Below, piece by piece: positions 11,659 to 23,974 of a stretch of DNA of 64,000 nt. Source of the stretch: Liopterus haemorrhoidalis (taxonomy: Eukaryota; Arthropoda; Insecta; Coleoptera; Dytiscidae). The DNA lies in the NCBI GenBank assembly GCA_963971575.1, contig OZ020611.1, positions 204,214,419 to 204,278,418 on the forward strand. The letters are read 5' to 3'. Position 1 is the stretch's first letter. Every line of letters starts with the position of its first letter. The notes beneath the pieces are model-generated. The model searched no databases, was not told the origin of the DNA, and saw nothing but the letters and a program-made list of their open reading frames with translations. Both the position numbers and the translations under genes were made by a program.

Positions 11659-11976
11659 CAGAGCCGTAGCAATATTTTTGGCGCCCTTGGCAAATACTTA
11701 AAATAGCGCCCTTAGGAAATACTTAAAGTAGACACTTGTAAATTAATTTAATATAAATAACGTCCTTTTTATATTTTTTCATTTTAATGTTTGTAATTTA
11801 AATACCCTCTGATTGTGACGATACATTTACCATATACCTTCTACTGATTTTAGAACTACAGCACTGTTAATAGTATTTTAGAAGTTTTTATATATCATGG
11901 CGGAATACACGATGACGCCCCTCAGGCCACGCGCCCCTGGCACTTGCCCCGATACCAGGGCGTTGCTACGGCTCTG
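11659..11976. mobile_element. hAT-type MITE (CAGAGCCGTAGCAA ends)
   Basis: Both ends read inward as CAGAGCCGTAGCAA. GGCGCC-rich stretches lie just inside. No clean 8-bp duplication is visible. A hAT transposase fragment begins directly after the right end, so the pair may be remains of one larger element. Confidence 0.65.
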
Positions 11977-12186
11977 CTCATAAATTTAGCTCAGAAGAGA
12001 ATTACGCTCTTTGGAAGCACTTACAAATGTGAGCAGTTATTTTCTCGGTTGAAGTTTGTTAAATTAAAAACGAGGACGCGAATAACGAATTCGCACATAG
12101 AAAACACGTTGCGTGTTGCTACATCACTTGTTTCCACGAACATTGACAAACTTGTGAGCAATATGAAATCCCAATCGTTCAATTAA
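11977..12186 (+). pseudogene. hAT transposase C-terminus (ZBED5/GTF2IRD2-like group)
   Basis: The reading LFGSTYKCEQLFSRLKFVK and then THIENTLRVATS-like sequence is the C-terminal dimerisation motif of hAT transposases of the kind also found in ZBED5 and GTF2IRD2. About 70 residues are open to a TAA at 12184-12186, followed by aataaa at 12192. The rest of the protein is missing, so this is a fragment. Confidence 0.85.
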
Positions 12187-12694
12187 AATTAAATAAAGAT
12201 TTAGTCCTTATTTAACAATATTTAGGTATGCATTGTCAAAGATTTTTTATTTTTTTCTTGTTTTTTTATGAATTTTATAAACTTGCATATATTTTTTTGT
12301 ATAGTTTAGAAAATTTAGAATGTGTTATTTTTGTTTTATAATAAAGACAATTTCAGTGAAGTAATTTAAAAAAAAAAATCAGCTGTGGCCACCACAGGAC
12401 CGACCGCCATCACAAAGTACTTGTTTAATTTATGCTGCTTTATCAAAAAATGTCTCAAATAAAAGTTGTTAGTTATTGCTTTTATAGCAACTTTTGTTAA
12501 ATAATTTTTTTCGAAATATTTCTCTGTTGTGAAATATTCGCAAAAATCTTTAAACCGACACGAGTAAACTCTCATTTCTAGTTAACCGATTTTACCAAAG
12601 GTTGATCAACTCGTGCCATTGATGTCGAAAGCTTAATTATGAAGTTTCATAAAAATCCTTTTATCCAAATTTGCTCTACACGTGTACACGGACC

Positions 12695-12800
<106 letters not shown>

Positions 12801-12916
12801 AAGATCCACAAACATCAAGCTAAAAATAGTCAAGACGTTATGTAGGGACCTCAATTCGTGGAGATCCATCGAAATCTCGAAATATCAAAATCGGTATGAT
12901 CACGATACCTCCCTTA

Positions 12917-13492
12917 AGTTAGTTTTACACAGTTCAATTAATTGATCAACAAATTGATCAAGTTTTTTGTCAATTAATTGAAAAATGTATTGGTAACCTT
13001 GGGAACAAAAACAACACTTTCCACACATCAATTTATTTATCAATTTTGTTGAAAATTTTTACATTACCATCTGTAAAACATGTTGACATATTTATCAAAA
13101 TGAAAATATTGAAAAAATCTTCACAAAATTACGAGCTGTGAACAAAAACAAAAGAAATAACCTAGATGATGATAAATTAGAACGTTTCAGGTTATATTAG
13201 ATTTGAAAACGAAACAAAAATAATATGTTTCGAGGTTATGCTACAACTAAACAGTTGGCAATATCTTAACAGATAAAAATATACCTAGAATTCCCTAAAA
13301 AATTGATGAAAAATTGACGAAAAATAGAACTTGTTCTATTTTCAAAATAAATTGATCAAATTTTCTGTCAATTAATTGATCAATTAATTGATCAATTAAT
13401 TGACGAAATTTTTACGCTTTACACACATCAATTAATTGAATGTCAACTTTTTCAATTAATTGATCAATTAATTGAATCGTGTAAAACCCACT
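12917..13492. mobile_element. PIF/Harbinger-type MITE nested in family B
   Basis: The ends AGTTAGTTTTACAC and AGTGGGTTTTACAC (reversed) are flanked by TTA on both sides. Comparing with intact family B copies shows the host sequence cctcccTTAtatatg restored when one TTA is removed. The 3-bp TTA duplication is typical of PIF/Harbinger. Tandem TCAATTAATTGA palindromes lie inside both ends. Confidence 0.8.
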
Positions 13493-13530
13493 TTATATAT
13501 GTTGGCGGTCGTTAAAAAGGGCGCAGTTTG

Positions 13531-14446
13531 GCTGATTTGCCCGGGGCGCCAAAAGAGCTAGCACTGACTCTGTAGTAACCTATGTATTTTTTTATGAGAA
13601 CATAGACATCGTTAAAATGGTCCCTTAATTCGGCAACTTTGGTCTAGTTTAAGCGACCTCGTATCTCAACGTTCTCGAGATTCCCATGCTTAACAAGTTA
13701 TTTGGGACACCCTGTATTCTGATATCACATTCATTCTTGTTCTTAAATATAAATTTTACAATCTCGTATAGTAAATTTTATGAAATGCGCATAATATGCT
13801 TGGAATAATTCAGAATATCATGAAATTAATGGCATTATGAGTATAATGCCATTAAAGAATTAAAATTTTTATGGTATAATGCAAGTTAGTAAATTTGCAA
13901 TAAGCATTTGAATATGTGGCTACATGGTTTATAGATTTTTTATACAAATTTCTATTATTTAATCCGTACTTCATAATTCAAGCTACTCAATGCCAATATA
14001 CCTAATATCCGATCTTTTCATATGAAAAATTATTTAATTCCCTTATCGTTTCCAAATTACAATGATAGCATTGTATTTTTCATTTTTATTAGAATTTACT
14101 TCGTGTGGCCATCCGCCGCCCCTCATGGCTTTGCGACCCGACGGTCCTAGTCGTAGTAATAGACTTTAATCCTAGATTAATTGTTGTAAAACGGATCAGT
14201 GTTTTTAGATTTATCGTATAATCCACTGCAATTCAATTAAACAATCACAGTTAATTTGTATAAACAGCAAAGAGTTTTTTGTCTGTTGTCCTTTCAGTTA
14301 TTCAGACATTATCCTTAACAGAAAATGTCCTTTTCATAGTGGTGGCGCTAGCTCTTTAAATCTGGGGTGGCCAGGAAATATTTCAGGACGGCATTCATTC
14401 TTTTTACAGTTATTAATACACATGAAAATACAAGTAATGTATTTTC
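13531..14446. other. Mixed remnants, no gene
   Basis: The stretch holds a GGCGCC-bearing tail (13535-13575), AT-rich DNA, and at 14338-14390 a one-sided fragment of the CAGTGG(C/T)GGCGCTAGC MITE family that is complete at 32707 and 60959. Confidence 0.4.
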
Positions 14447-14907
14447 ATACATTGGGTATATAATAAGTGAAGGCGGCATGCTGAGTAGTAATCACGGCAA
14501 AATGAACGATATTTTTAAAATAATTTCACCTGTTAATCTAAGAGCTTTAAAAACAAATTTTATGTTAAAATATTTTTTTGTTAATTTTAATTCGAACGCC
14601 TAATACCATTATTTAGGTTTCTAAATATGTGCAGTATTTTTTTTTTAGATAGCAAGGTTCATTAATATATTGAAAATTGCGCATATGGCTTCCATTCGTT
14701 GTTTTAAGTCATAAGCTCCGCTCCTCTGATTTCGTATACATTGAAACATAGAATTAAACTATATTTCCAACAATTCCCACTGGTTATTAAATTACGCCTT
14801 TAAAAATTAAATGCAACATTTGCCAAAATAAAACTACAATTTTGGCAAAATAATTTAAACCAAATAAAAATACAAAAAAAAAAACAGAAAAAATAAAATT
14901 GTCTCCA

Positions 14908-14966
14908 GACTGAAGGCGAACCCTAGTTTGCATCTTAGGAAGCGAGAGGCTAACCATAAGACTATG
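14908..14966 (-). other. tRNA-like module type 3 in family A copy A2
   Basis: On the minus strand AGTCTTATGGTTAGCC resembles an A box region and GGGTTCGCCTTC a B box. It sits between the same flanking family A sequences as the different module in copy A1. It is degraded and unlikely to be transcribed as a tRNA. Confidence 0.5.
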
Positions 14967-15144
14967 AACGCTTACTGGTTTACTGTGTTACATAACGTAT
15001 TAAATATTTTACATCGTCCATCAAAAAATACAAAAAATGCGTTATTTTCCGAAAACATTATCTGAATCAAAAATTCCTGTTGTACTATTCCGGTTCACAC
15101 CAATGTACATTACTTAGAATTTTTTTCAGATTTTTAGTTTAAAC

Positions 15145-16167
15145 CAGCGTTTCTCAACCGGGGGGCCACGGCCCCCTGGGGGGGCGTGAAGAATTCGTCG
15201 GGGGGGCGCGAAGTCATACAAGATTGAAACATGAAAATATAATAAAAATGCACTCAATCTTGCAAGATATAAATTTTATCCATATTTATAAATATCATAC
15301 ATTTATATTTATAAAAATATACCTTTCATAACATAAATAAAATAAATATTCTATTTATTTTTCTACATAATTTACTTATTTTGACAACTAATTTAAACTA
15401 CAGGCTATTTCAAGCTAACTTTATAATGAGTAAATGGGCTTTTACTAAACAAAATGTTGAAAAGTTTCATTCAATTGATAAAAATTACTAGATTTGAAAA
15501 TATAGTTCCGCTTTAACCAAATAAACAGACTATAAGTAGACTATATCAAGGTATAATAAATTGTATGTGTCAGTTGATGGGATTCTCTGACAATGGTTCG
15601 CGTATGAGGTACTTCAAGTATTTTCAAGTTGTACTTTGAAGTAGGTACGACTTGAAAGTGCAATATTTTTTTTTATATATTTTTTTAATTGCTCGCCGAG
15701 CGACAGATAACTCAACAGTAAGGATGCGAATGTGTTTAAATTAAAATGGAAGGCACTTTGAACACTTGTAAATAAAAATACTTTACTTTCAAGTCGTTAT
15801 AGGGAATATAATCGTCATTTAAAAATATCACAGTTTTTTGTCAACCGTAAAAGATATTAAAAAAATGTTTAAGTAAAAGTTGTTGAAAAGCTCTATCCAA
15901 AGATATCCAATATGACATATGTTCCCATTTAAAAATTCGAAATTGTCCTTGATATCCTGTACTTCCGGTTTTTTCCGGAAAATTTCAATACTACCATTCA
16001 ATTTTGTGGATAAATTTTAGTTCAATATTTTTCCCAACTTGCTCACACATCGGTTTTTCGAAAAAAATCGTGTTCCTATTATCTTGATCCACCATAGTAT
16101 AGGGGGGCCATAGACAATGTTTACATAATTTCGGGGGTCCCAGGCCAGAAAAGGTTGAGAAACACTG
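15145..16167. mobile_element. hAT element with exact 8-bp TSD
   Basis: Terminal inverted repeats are CAGCGTTTCTCAACC and CAGTGTTTCTCAACC. The TSD is GTTTAAAC at 15137-15144 and 16168-16175. G/C-rich subterminal tracts are typical of this hAT group. Its interior is AT-rich with no recognisable transposase and contains a further MITE (about 15402-15537). Confidence 0.9.
15402..15537. mobile_element. Mariner-type MITE copy (degraded), 'AGTCTGTT' family
   Basis: The segment from ggctatttcaagctaac to ccaaataaacagactata corresponds, in shortened form, to MITEs at 22587-22746, 29928-30113 and 30206-30393. The right end reversed reads TATAGTCTGTTTATTTGG. Confidence 0.5.
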
Positions 16168-16350
16168 GTTTAAACCATCTGGGCTACAGGTGTGGGAGAA
16201 ACATTTTTTTTTGCACAATTTTAAAACTATTTAAATTTTAAGTCGCATCAAAATAATTTATTTCGCTAAAATAAAATTTTGATCGTTAATCCACGTACTG
16301 AAGGCTTTCATTCGATATCCTAGTCAGAATTTTAAAAAAAAAGTTTTCCT

Positions 16351-16817
16351 TTTTAGATTGGATTTAATGTTTTCTGCTTGTATTTTAGAAGTGAAGAATT
16401 TTTTTGTTTTTGGTCATCAGTTTGTTTTGGTCAACACTTGCATTTTGAAAAATAAAGAATAAAGTGCTTTCATTAGCACTTATTGATGAGTAATTTCCCG
16501 ATTCCTACCCTTATAAATTAATTTTGTCTCCTGATTCCACCGCCAAGAAAAAATCCTGGGTGCGCACCTGCCCAAAATATTCATCAAATTGAAAAAATGT
16601 ACAGAAGAGAAAAGATCTGTTTTATGTAAAGCTGCGGCACTCAAATATGGATTTATTATTTGGACACGTACTTTTTTTGAATTAGTAGTCGAATTTCATC
16701 ATATTTGGTTTTTGAGCGCATAACTTGTTAATTAAAATTTGCGAAAATTATTTTAATTAAATTATTCACCATTTAACAATAACGTTGTATTTCTGTGCTA
16801 TTAATTAGTATTTTTAT
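16351..16817. other. Remnants between two family A copies
   Basis: The stretch contains a degenerate copy of the ~36-bp minisatellite in reverse (16380-16470) and a ctgggtgcgcacctgc sequence (16556-16571) that also ends a remnant at 22560-22575. It looks like a broken MITE. No gene. Confidence 0.4.
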
Positions 16818-17222
16818 TTTTTAAATATTTTGTCCCACACCCTGTAGCCTAGATGGTTTAAACTAAAAATCTAAAAAAATTCTAAGTAATGTATATTGGT
16901 TTGAAACGAAATAGTACAACAGAAATTTTTGATCAGATTAGATTTTCGGAAAATAACGCATTTTTTGTGGTTTTTGGTTCACAAAGTACAAAAGTTTGTC
17001 AAAATTCTAGTTATATTTTGATAAATGTTGCATTTAATTTTTAAGAGCGTAAATTTAATAACCAGTCTTATTATATGATTAACAGACGATAAATTATTTT
17101 AAAAATATCGTTCATTTTGCCGTGATTACTACAAAGTAAAATTTGTCCTACACACTCAGCATGCCGCCTTCACTTATTATATACCTGCGAAACCCTGAAA
17201 TGTGTGAATATTCACACTTCTT
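16818..17222 (+). mobile_element. Family A copy A3, lacking its tRNA-like module
   Basis: In plus orientation from gtcccacaccctgtagcc to the 3' hairpin GTGTGAATATTCACAC. Where other copies have a tRNA-like insert, this one passes directly from cacaaagtacaaaag to tttgtcaaaattctag. Its 3' part is the 'aggcggcatgctgagt' variant. Confidence 0.65.
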
Positions 17223-17648
17223 GTTATTCTTGTTATTTACCCATTATTATTATTATAATGATTTAATTACACGTGTTCTGGCAACATTAAAATTCATGTA
17301 ACAAAATTTTCAAAAATAAATATTGTTTTGATTGTTTCTAAAGTATATGAGTTTATTCTAATGGGGGGGGGGGGGTATTCAGTGTTTCACGTATTTTAGA
17401 GAGTCTATAAGATGTCGAAACTTTAGAAAACACTGATTTATAGAATAAAACTTAAATATTTTTATTGTCCATTTATTTGTTGTCTTAATAAACTCCAACG
17501 GACGTACTTGCTGGAACCGTTTTAAATATGGGTTTCAAACTATTTATTAAATAGGAGACAAATTGTAAAATATTAAGACAAATTTTGGAGAAAAATGAAA
17601 TCGGGAAAATCCCAGATCTTTAATATAGGTACGCACCTTACCCTAGAA
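17223..17648. other. AT-rich DNA with a poly-G run
   Basis: No gene seen. A run of about 13 G residues lies at 17363-17375. Confidence 0.5.
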
Positions 17649-18019
17649 CAGTGATGGCGAACATATGACCCGCGGGTCCCGTATGATGATTTCAAATGAC
17701 CCGTACAACAGAAAATATTTGTAGTTCTGAAGATTCTAAAGAAAGATTTTAAGATAACTAACGGTTGGTCTAAACAAACGCATTTATCCAAAACAGGATA
17801 GAAAAATCGACAAATATTATAATAATATAGAGTTGAAATTATACACGTCTAACACAAGGCAGCTAGCTAAGAAAGAGTTAATGAGATTAGCGGGGGATCC
17901 ACACAAATATTTATACCATAAAGCACCAGATTTTTATTTACGCATTATATATTTGACCCGCGAATTGAATCTACAAAATTTAAAATTCCATTTTGATCCG
18001 TCTGGGAAAAACGGTACTG
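17649..18019. mobile_element. hAT-type MITE with near-exact TSD
   Basis: The element starts CAGTGATGGCGAACATATGA and ends, reversed, CAGTACCGTTTTTCCCAG. It is flanked by ccctagaa (17641-17648) and ccctagta (18020-18027), an 8-bp duplication with one change. A 65-codon ORF (17833-18030) lies in the right half and is not recognised. Confidence 0.7.
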
Positions 18020-18109
18020 CCCTAGTATAATAATAATTATATGAGTGATTAAAAAACAATTTATAAACTTAATACTAAATTTGTATGTATTTTATCACAA
18101 ACTTTTTAT

Positions 18110-18777
18110 CACTTTTTCAAAAAGTTTTACTTTTTTATTGCCGCCCCCAAATTTGCCGCTTTGGGCAGTTGTCCTGCTTACACCCCCCTAAAACGGGCCC
18201 TGGTTAGTGCATCAGTATACTATGGGAAAGCATGAAAATTTAAAACGTAATTTATTTTTTAGGCTTCGGATACTCAGAGGCCCCAAGCGCGCGCTTCTTG
18301 CATCTGCACCGTGATCAGGGCTGGATTTACCATTATTAAGGTGACCATACGTCCCGAATTAGCCGGGACAGTCCCGAATATCCGCCTATCGTCCCGATTT
18401 TTCAGATGCAATATACATATGTTCCGAATTCTTTTTTTTTTTGTCCTGAATTGTCCCCAATTTTAGAAAAGGTACTTATTTTCAATATTTAATTAATATA
18501 TTTCAACTACAATTATTTTTACAAAACTTGAACTAAAAAAAAATCTACCGAAAGGGTGTTTTCCTTGATGAACAGCTTTTGGACAAGTGACAAGACTCAA
18601 CTTGATGTAGACACATTATTGCAATATTACTGATTAAAGTAAATTATGAAGAAAACTACGGATTTTTATAAAATGCTTCAAAGCAAAAAAGACCTCAAAA
18701 AGATCCATAGTTCGGAAAAATATAAAAAGTTTTATACTGAGTAATTTTAATAAATAAATTTAGAATTCATTTAAAAA
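18110..18777. other. Fragments of hAT-type ends
   Basis: At 18135-18200 there is a GCCGCCCCC...GGGCCCTGG fragment, and at 18346-18400 a GTGACCATACGTCCCG fragment with repeated GTCCCGA motifs. Both resemble hAT termini found complete elsewhere here (for example 61792-61990). Neither has a partner end. Confidence 0.4.
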
Positions 18778-20390
18778 AATCAGCTGTGGCCACCACAGGA
18801 CCGACCGCCATCACAAAGTACTCGTTTAATTTATGATGCTTTATCAAAAAATAACTCAAATAAAAGTTGTTATAGTTATTGCTTTTATAGCAACTTTTGT
18901 TAAATAATTTTTTTTTTAATATTTCTCTGTTGTGAAATATTCGCAAAAATCTCAAAACCGACCCGAGTAAACACTCATTTCTAGTTAACCGATTTTTACC
19001 AAAAGTTGACCAACTCGTGCCATTGATGTCAAAAGTTTAAATATGAAGTTTTATAAAAATCCTTTTAGCCGAATTTGCTCTACACGTGTACACGGATCGA
19101 CAGACATCATGCTTAAAATAGTCAAAACGTTATGTAGGGACCTCAATTCGTGGAGATCCATCGAAATCTCGAAATATCAAAATCGGTAAGGTCGCTTCCA
19201 CTATTCAATAAATAACCATTTTCTTTTATATATAATAACATTTGCAATAGGTATATATATATGCAATGAAACCTTAATATTCCTAACTCTTTAAAAATCT
19301 GTCTACAATGCGCTCTTCTTGCAACCCCACCAAGTATTCTTATTGCATTTTTCTGAGTTCTGAATATTCTAATTACATCAGTAGAATTGCCCCACAGAAT
19401 AACACCTTATTGCATGACAGACTGTATGTATGAAAAATATACAATTTTTGCTATATGTAGTGATACGTATCTCATGATTTTATATAGCATAAAGTTGTAC
19501 GAATTAATTTCATTAGCTATATATTTCACATGTTCTTTCCAATTTAACTGTGCATCTAACACAAATCCTAAAAATGTTACATGTTGAACATGATACAGAT
19601 GATCATTGTGGAAAGATCTGTTGAGACTAAAAACTAAATGGAAAGTTTTATCTTCATTAAGTTTAAGCTTATTCCTATTAAACCACAATATAGCTTTATC
19701 CATAGTAGCTTTTATATTCTGTTCAACGTGATCATGATCTACACCACTATTAATAAAATTTGTGTCATCTACATACAAAACAGTACTAGCATTTACTTCA
19801 CCAGGTAGATCATTTATAAATAATAAGAATAGTAACGGCCCAATCACCGTTCCTTGACCGATCCCTACATTAAGAGCAAGTATGTTAGATGTGTTCTTAT
19901 TGTACATTACAACTTGTTTTCCATCCGAAAGATAGGATTTTATTAGAGTTAATGTAATCCCACGAAATGCATAGCGCTCGATTTTGCGTAACAATTCATA
20001 ATGATTGACACAAACGAAAGCTTTAGTGAGGTCACAAAAAGTTGCAGACACATGAAGACCTCGAGTGCTTTAATGACATCAGACAATAGTTCACTGGCTG
20101 CTTTTGTTGTAGACCGTTTAGATCTAAAACCATACTGACGTTCTGATAACAAATTAAATTTTTCTAGATAATTTACAAATCTATGTTTTAAGGCGATTTC
20201 TAAAATTTGGGTCAGTGCAAAAGGACAATAATTTGATGAGTCATTAGCATCACCTTTTTTAAAAATTGGAACAATTTTTGACAATTTAAGCACTGAAGGA
20301 AATGTCCCGCTATCAAAGACACAGTTTATAATATGTTTATGGTATGATCCCAATATCTCCCTTATATATGTTGGCGGTCGGTAAAAATAC
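18778..20390 (-). mobile_element. Family B copy B3 containing a LINE fragment
   Basis: It opens TCAGCTGTGGCCACCACAGG and ends with GTTGGCGGTCGGTAAA. The (CAGA)n tract is reduced to a single gacagaca. Between aaatcGGTA (to 19188) and GGTAtgatccc (from 20341) lies 1152 bp of LINE-derived sequence. Removing it restores the family B order. Confidence 0.8.
19189..20340 (-). pseudogene. Internal piece of a non-LTR retrotransposon reverse transcriptase
   Basis: On the minus strand the reading begins at an RT palm/fingers segment (LSKIVPIFKKGD, then ERQYGFRSKRST) and continues with FCDLTKAFVCVNHYELLRKI and the GPLLFLLFINDLP block. The intact catalytic box LYVDD follows, then FLGFVLDAQLNWKEHV and, past an in-frame TAA, a thumb/C-terminal part with NAIRILGGVARRAHCR. 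Frame changes occur near 20050. The endonuclease, the ORF C-terminus and any 3' UTR or tail are absent on either side. The protein would be about 350 residues of an ORF2 usually near 900. It resembles Jockey/CR1-type LINEs; the clade is not certain. The GGTA at both edges may be a short TSD or microhomology. Confidence 0.85.
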
Positions 20391-22442
20391 CGTGATTTCC
20401 TTTTAATAATATAAGTTAATTATCTGTGATCAGAAATTTTTATTTATTATAATTTATAATTATTTATTGTATATAATTTGTATTAAAAAAAATATATACA
20501 ATTAATTCAAATATAATTGTATATATTATTAACCCTCCCCCCGGTCTATGAGTCCCAGTCCCGAATTTTGAACTAAAAAATATAGTCACCTTACCATTAG
20601 GCGAGTCTAAGGGACCGCGTAGGGGCGCCATGGGATGGGGGCTCCGGCTTGCCATGAAATTAGGACTTTTATATAGTTATGTGTAGCATGTAAAAATTCT
20701 ATTTTAATATTTTTCTTATACCTCCATGGAATTATATTTGGAGAGCGCCGAATTCTTGCCTAGGGGCGCTGAATTCTTGTCTAGGGGCGCCGAATCATAT
20801 CTTGTCTACGGGCGCCAACGACATTCGCGTTGGCCCTGGCCGTGATTCAACACTGGCTCTAATATAATAGAATTGGGTACCATTGGCATTTTTTATTGAA
20901 AAATAATGTTATATATCCATCTTAGCTGTCCTATAATGACTCAACTAAATATATTACAATACAATAAATAAACATTAGTTAATAATAATAATAAATCTTA
21001 TTTTACGCGTGGTTTAATAATTATGACAATATAAAAACAATAAAACAAACAAAACATACATTACTCATAAGATGCGAGACCATTCTGGACCGGCTTTCAG
21101 AAAAGTTGATGGCCTGCGGTAAATCGTTCATTTCACTGCGCATGAGTCCACTAAATACACCTTTTCATAGTTCACTTTGTGATCAACACTACCGTTCAAA
21201 CACACCACTTAAAAAACCCAAAAAAAAAAAAAACAATTGAATGTCAAGAACTGTTACACAAGTCAATAAATAATAATTATAACACAAGTTTAAATTACGG
21301 ACCAGTCAGTATTGAAATGTTTGGTTTTCAATATTCAAACACGTCTGTCTTTAATAAACAATCTATATTTGTTTATACCGAAACACCGTATGTTATCAAA
21401 TCAAAGGTTTAATGGTTACTAAACCAAAGTTAGCCTCATAAACGACAAGGCGGGTCCACTTTTACTCTGACTGTACCAATAACATAGAGTGGGGATAACT
21501 CAGCTACCCTCACAATAAGTAAAACAAGGATAACAGACAACCACACTCCAACACAACAGACAGAGACAGCAACACTATTATAAGAGCAACAGAAACACAA
21601 ATACACACAGCAATAAGTTAAACAAAGACAAACATACACCTATACAACCAACAAGAGTAACAAAGAAAGACATATCCATAAAGAATCATGAGTTAAAATG
21701 AAATGGAACTTACAGAACACAGTACTACACCACAATGTGTTAAACAAAGACGCATACCACCTATTACATCAACAAGAGTAACAAAGATAGATATATCTGA
21801 GGATATCATAAGTTAAAAAGAGATACTATATTAGTCTTGATTTAAACCGCAAGTGAGACAAAGATATATTTAATGCTGTTCTATGAGTTGAACAGAGAAC
21901 TCTAGATGAAACCATCTTGATATGAAATGAAAAGAGATAGATATAGTTGCAGGTGCAAATTGGCAAATATTGAAGAAGTTACTTATTATTTAGCTTGAAT
22001 TTAATTGCGAAATAAATTATACTTACTAAGTGAATTGTTAAGTTTTATGCTTAGTAAGTATGATTGTTTCTAGTAAACTAAATTGGTAATTGTAATTTTG
22101 TTAAATAATTGTTGGTATTAAACTATTTATAGGTATTATTAAAGTATTGTTTTGTTAAATATTTGAAAATGGCGCTAGTTTTTATTGTTGTTTTGATAAA
22201 TGAATAAATAACAAACTATAATTTTACTACTAAATGTTATTGTTTGAAATAAGATGATCGAGAATAAAATGCGTTTAGATAATATTGGTATTCATTTATT
22301 TTTAAATTAGCACAGATATGTCCATTAAACATTTATAAAATTAAATTAAAGGCTTAATATACGCCTTTTTTCGATCATATTATAGTCTGCGGCAAGGCTC
22401 AGGATATATCAAAAGACAAAATTATTAAAATTATTAAAAAGG
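20391..22442. other. AT-rich DNA and degraded element ends
   Basis: At 20575-20850 GGGGCGCC motifs recur (taggggcgccgaat, three times), the remains of a hAT-type end. At 21640-21860 an A-rich direct repeat (caacaagagtaacaaaga at about 21648 and 21768) is seen. A 12-bp stem hairpin (ATACTTACTAAG) lies at 22020-22070. No gene is supported. Confidence 0.4.
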
Positions 22443-22497
22443 TTCTCATAAAACTTTTTAAATACAAGTGATGACAAAACAAAAGATCCTCACCTGT
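22443..22497. repeat. ~36-bp minisatellite unit
   Basis: One and a half units of the tacaagtgatgac + A-run + gatcctcac type. Next to it is a G-rich tract ending ctgggtgcgcacctgc (22560-22575), the likely remains of the carrying MITE. Confidence 0.5.
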
Positions 22498-22586
22498 ATT
22501 TTGACAAAAACACATAACAACCACATGTTTTTGGAGCTCGGGGTGGGGGGGTCAAGCCAGTCAATCTCCTCTGGGTGCGCACCTGC

Positions 22587-22746
22587 TTTTATAGTCTGTT
22601 TATTTGAATTAAGTAGAACTAGATTTTAAAAACTAGTAACTCTTATCTTTTAAATGAGGCTTAAAGAAGCTAACTCATGACAACTTATAAAAATAAAAAT
22701 TCCATTTAGTTTCTCGTTTCGCTTAAACATTTGGAATAGCCTATAA
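22587..22746. mobile_element. Mariner-type MITE ('AGTCTGTT' family)
   Basis: The ends TATAGTCTGTTTATTTGAAT and, reversed, TATAGGCTATTCCAAATG form inverted repeats, with GTAGAACTAGAT-like sequence inside. It matches the copies at 29928-30113 and 30206-30393. A TA duplication is consistent with Tc1/mariner. Confidence 0.65.
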
Positions 22747-22920
22747 TTTCAAAATATGGACTGTATATGTGAAAGCCAATTGGAAAACTTGATACACATC
22801 GCAGACCATGTATGCGGCTTTTGAGCGCAAATTCAACAGCAAAAGTTAATGAAAAATTTATTCAGTAAAAAACAAAACCAATTGCACTAATGTTCCAAGA
22901 GCCGGAAAATCAAATTCAGC

Positions 22921-22974
22921 AGTGGTGGCGCTAGCGGGAGGGGGGCTTCCTAAAAACTTTAGTGGCGTCACTCC
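22921..22974. mobile_element. Truncated copy of the CAGTGG...GCGCTAGC MITE
   Basis: It opens CAGTGGTGGCGCTAGCGGGA and breaks down after about 50 bp. Full copies are at 32707-32938 and 60959-61158. Confidence 0.5.
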
Positions 22975-23974
22975 TCCATGTATGCTTAGAGAAAATTAAA
23001 ATTTTGTGTTCGGTCTATTTTTTGCCCAGCCCTAACGACGGACTGTGCATCCGTAGTTTGGAATTATTTCGAATTCTAAAAGATGGAATCGGCCTGCTTG
23101 GCCCCCAAATTTTAAAAGCTAGCACCATAACTGGGTTTCATGGCCGTACCCGTACGGCCGGCAATATCATTGCAAATGGGAGTAGGGATTACCATCGATG
23201 TTCAGATGGCGATAGTATCGATAAAACATCGAAGTCTACTACCGATGTCGATGTTTAAACTCTGAAATTCAGAAATTACTGCTAGAGCGCTGGAATCTTA
23301 AAATTTTAATTTTTATTAAAATTAGTACACAAAATATAAGCGCCATCTATTGTGATATAACAATACTAATAGTGTTAGTTCTTATATTTCTTAGCGGTTA
23401 GCAGAATTAAAAAAAAAGAAGAAACTAATTTTTGCAAACAATGCCAGCGACCAACGACGCCAACAAACGTTGCTTTTTGAGTCTTACTAACGCTTTCCCA
23501 GTTGTTATTCCTCCAATCCCTGGAATTACCGTATTGGGAAACATAATTATAATTTATTTATTAATAAAACTATTATTTGGATTATTATATTGTAATGTTA
23601 GTGTAAAATTAATTGTATCTGCCCTGATGCACTTTTTTCTTAAAATAACCCACTCCGTTAGAGGTTAAAATAATATTAATTTTAACACAGAAAAAGTAAT
23701 ATTTCATAAAAATAACTATCTGAATAAATGTTGATTTACACCGTGATTTTGTTAAAAATAGTGAACTTTTTACTTTTTGTAAATGAAAATTTTAACACTA
23801 AATTTTAACCTAACTGAGAATGAACTTTTAGGTACACTTATGAATTTTTTGCTATGTAGGCAGAATCAGGCATCAGCATCTGAAGTTTGGATTTTCGTTT
23901 ATTGCGTGCTAGTGTGGCACGTTCTATACGTGTCCGTTTGTACTGCTGTGTTCAGTTTGTCATTAGATTGCGCG
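22975..23974. other. No supported gene
   Basis: A one-sided inverted-repeat remnant with ATCGATG motifs lies at 23185-23260. The ORFs at 22962-23258, 23432-23668 and 23783-23986 show no recognisable domain. The last one runs into the TSD of the foldback element. Confidence 0.4.

Larger units (their letters stand above)
14447..16350 (-). mobile_element. Family A copy A2, mosaic and interrupted
   Basis: It starts with the 'gtgaaggcggcatgctgagt' variant seen at 16818-17222 and 31515-32468. Near 14545 it switches to the 'aattttaattcgaacgcc' variant of the copies at 10572 and 33187. A hAT element (15145-16167) inserted at GTTTAAAC. The (CAGA)n end is missing beyond about 16350. Confidence 0.65.

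Noticed and set aside
17833..18030. 65-codon ORF KLYTSNTRQLAKKELMRLAG... as a gene
   Set aside because: It lies inside a hAT-type MITE with a TSD and crosses its border. No motif recognised.
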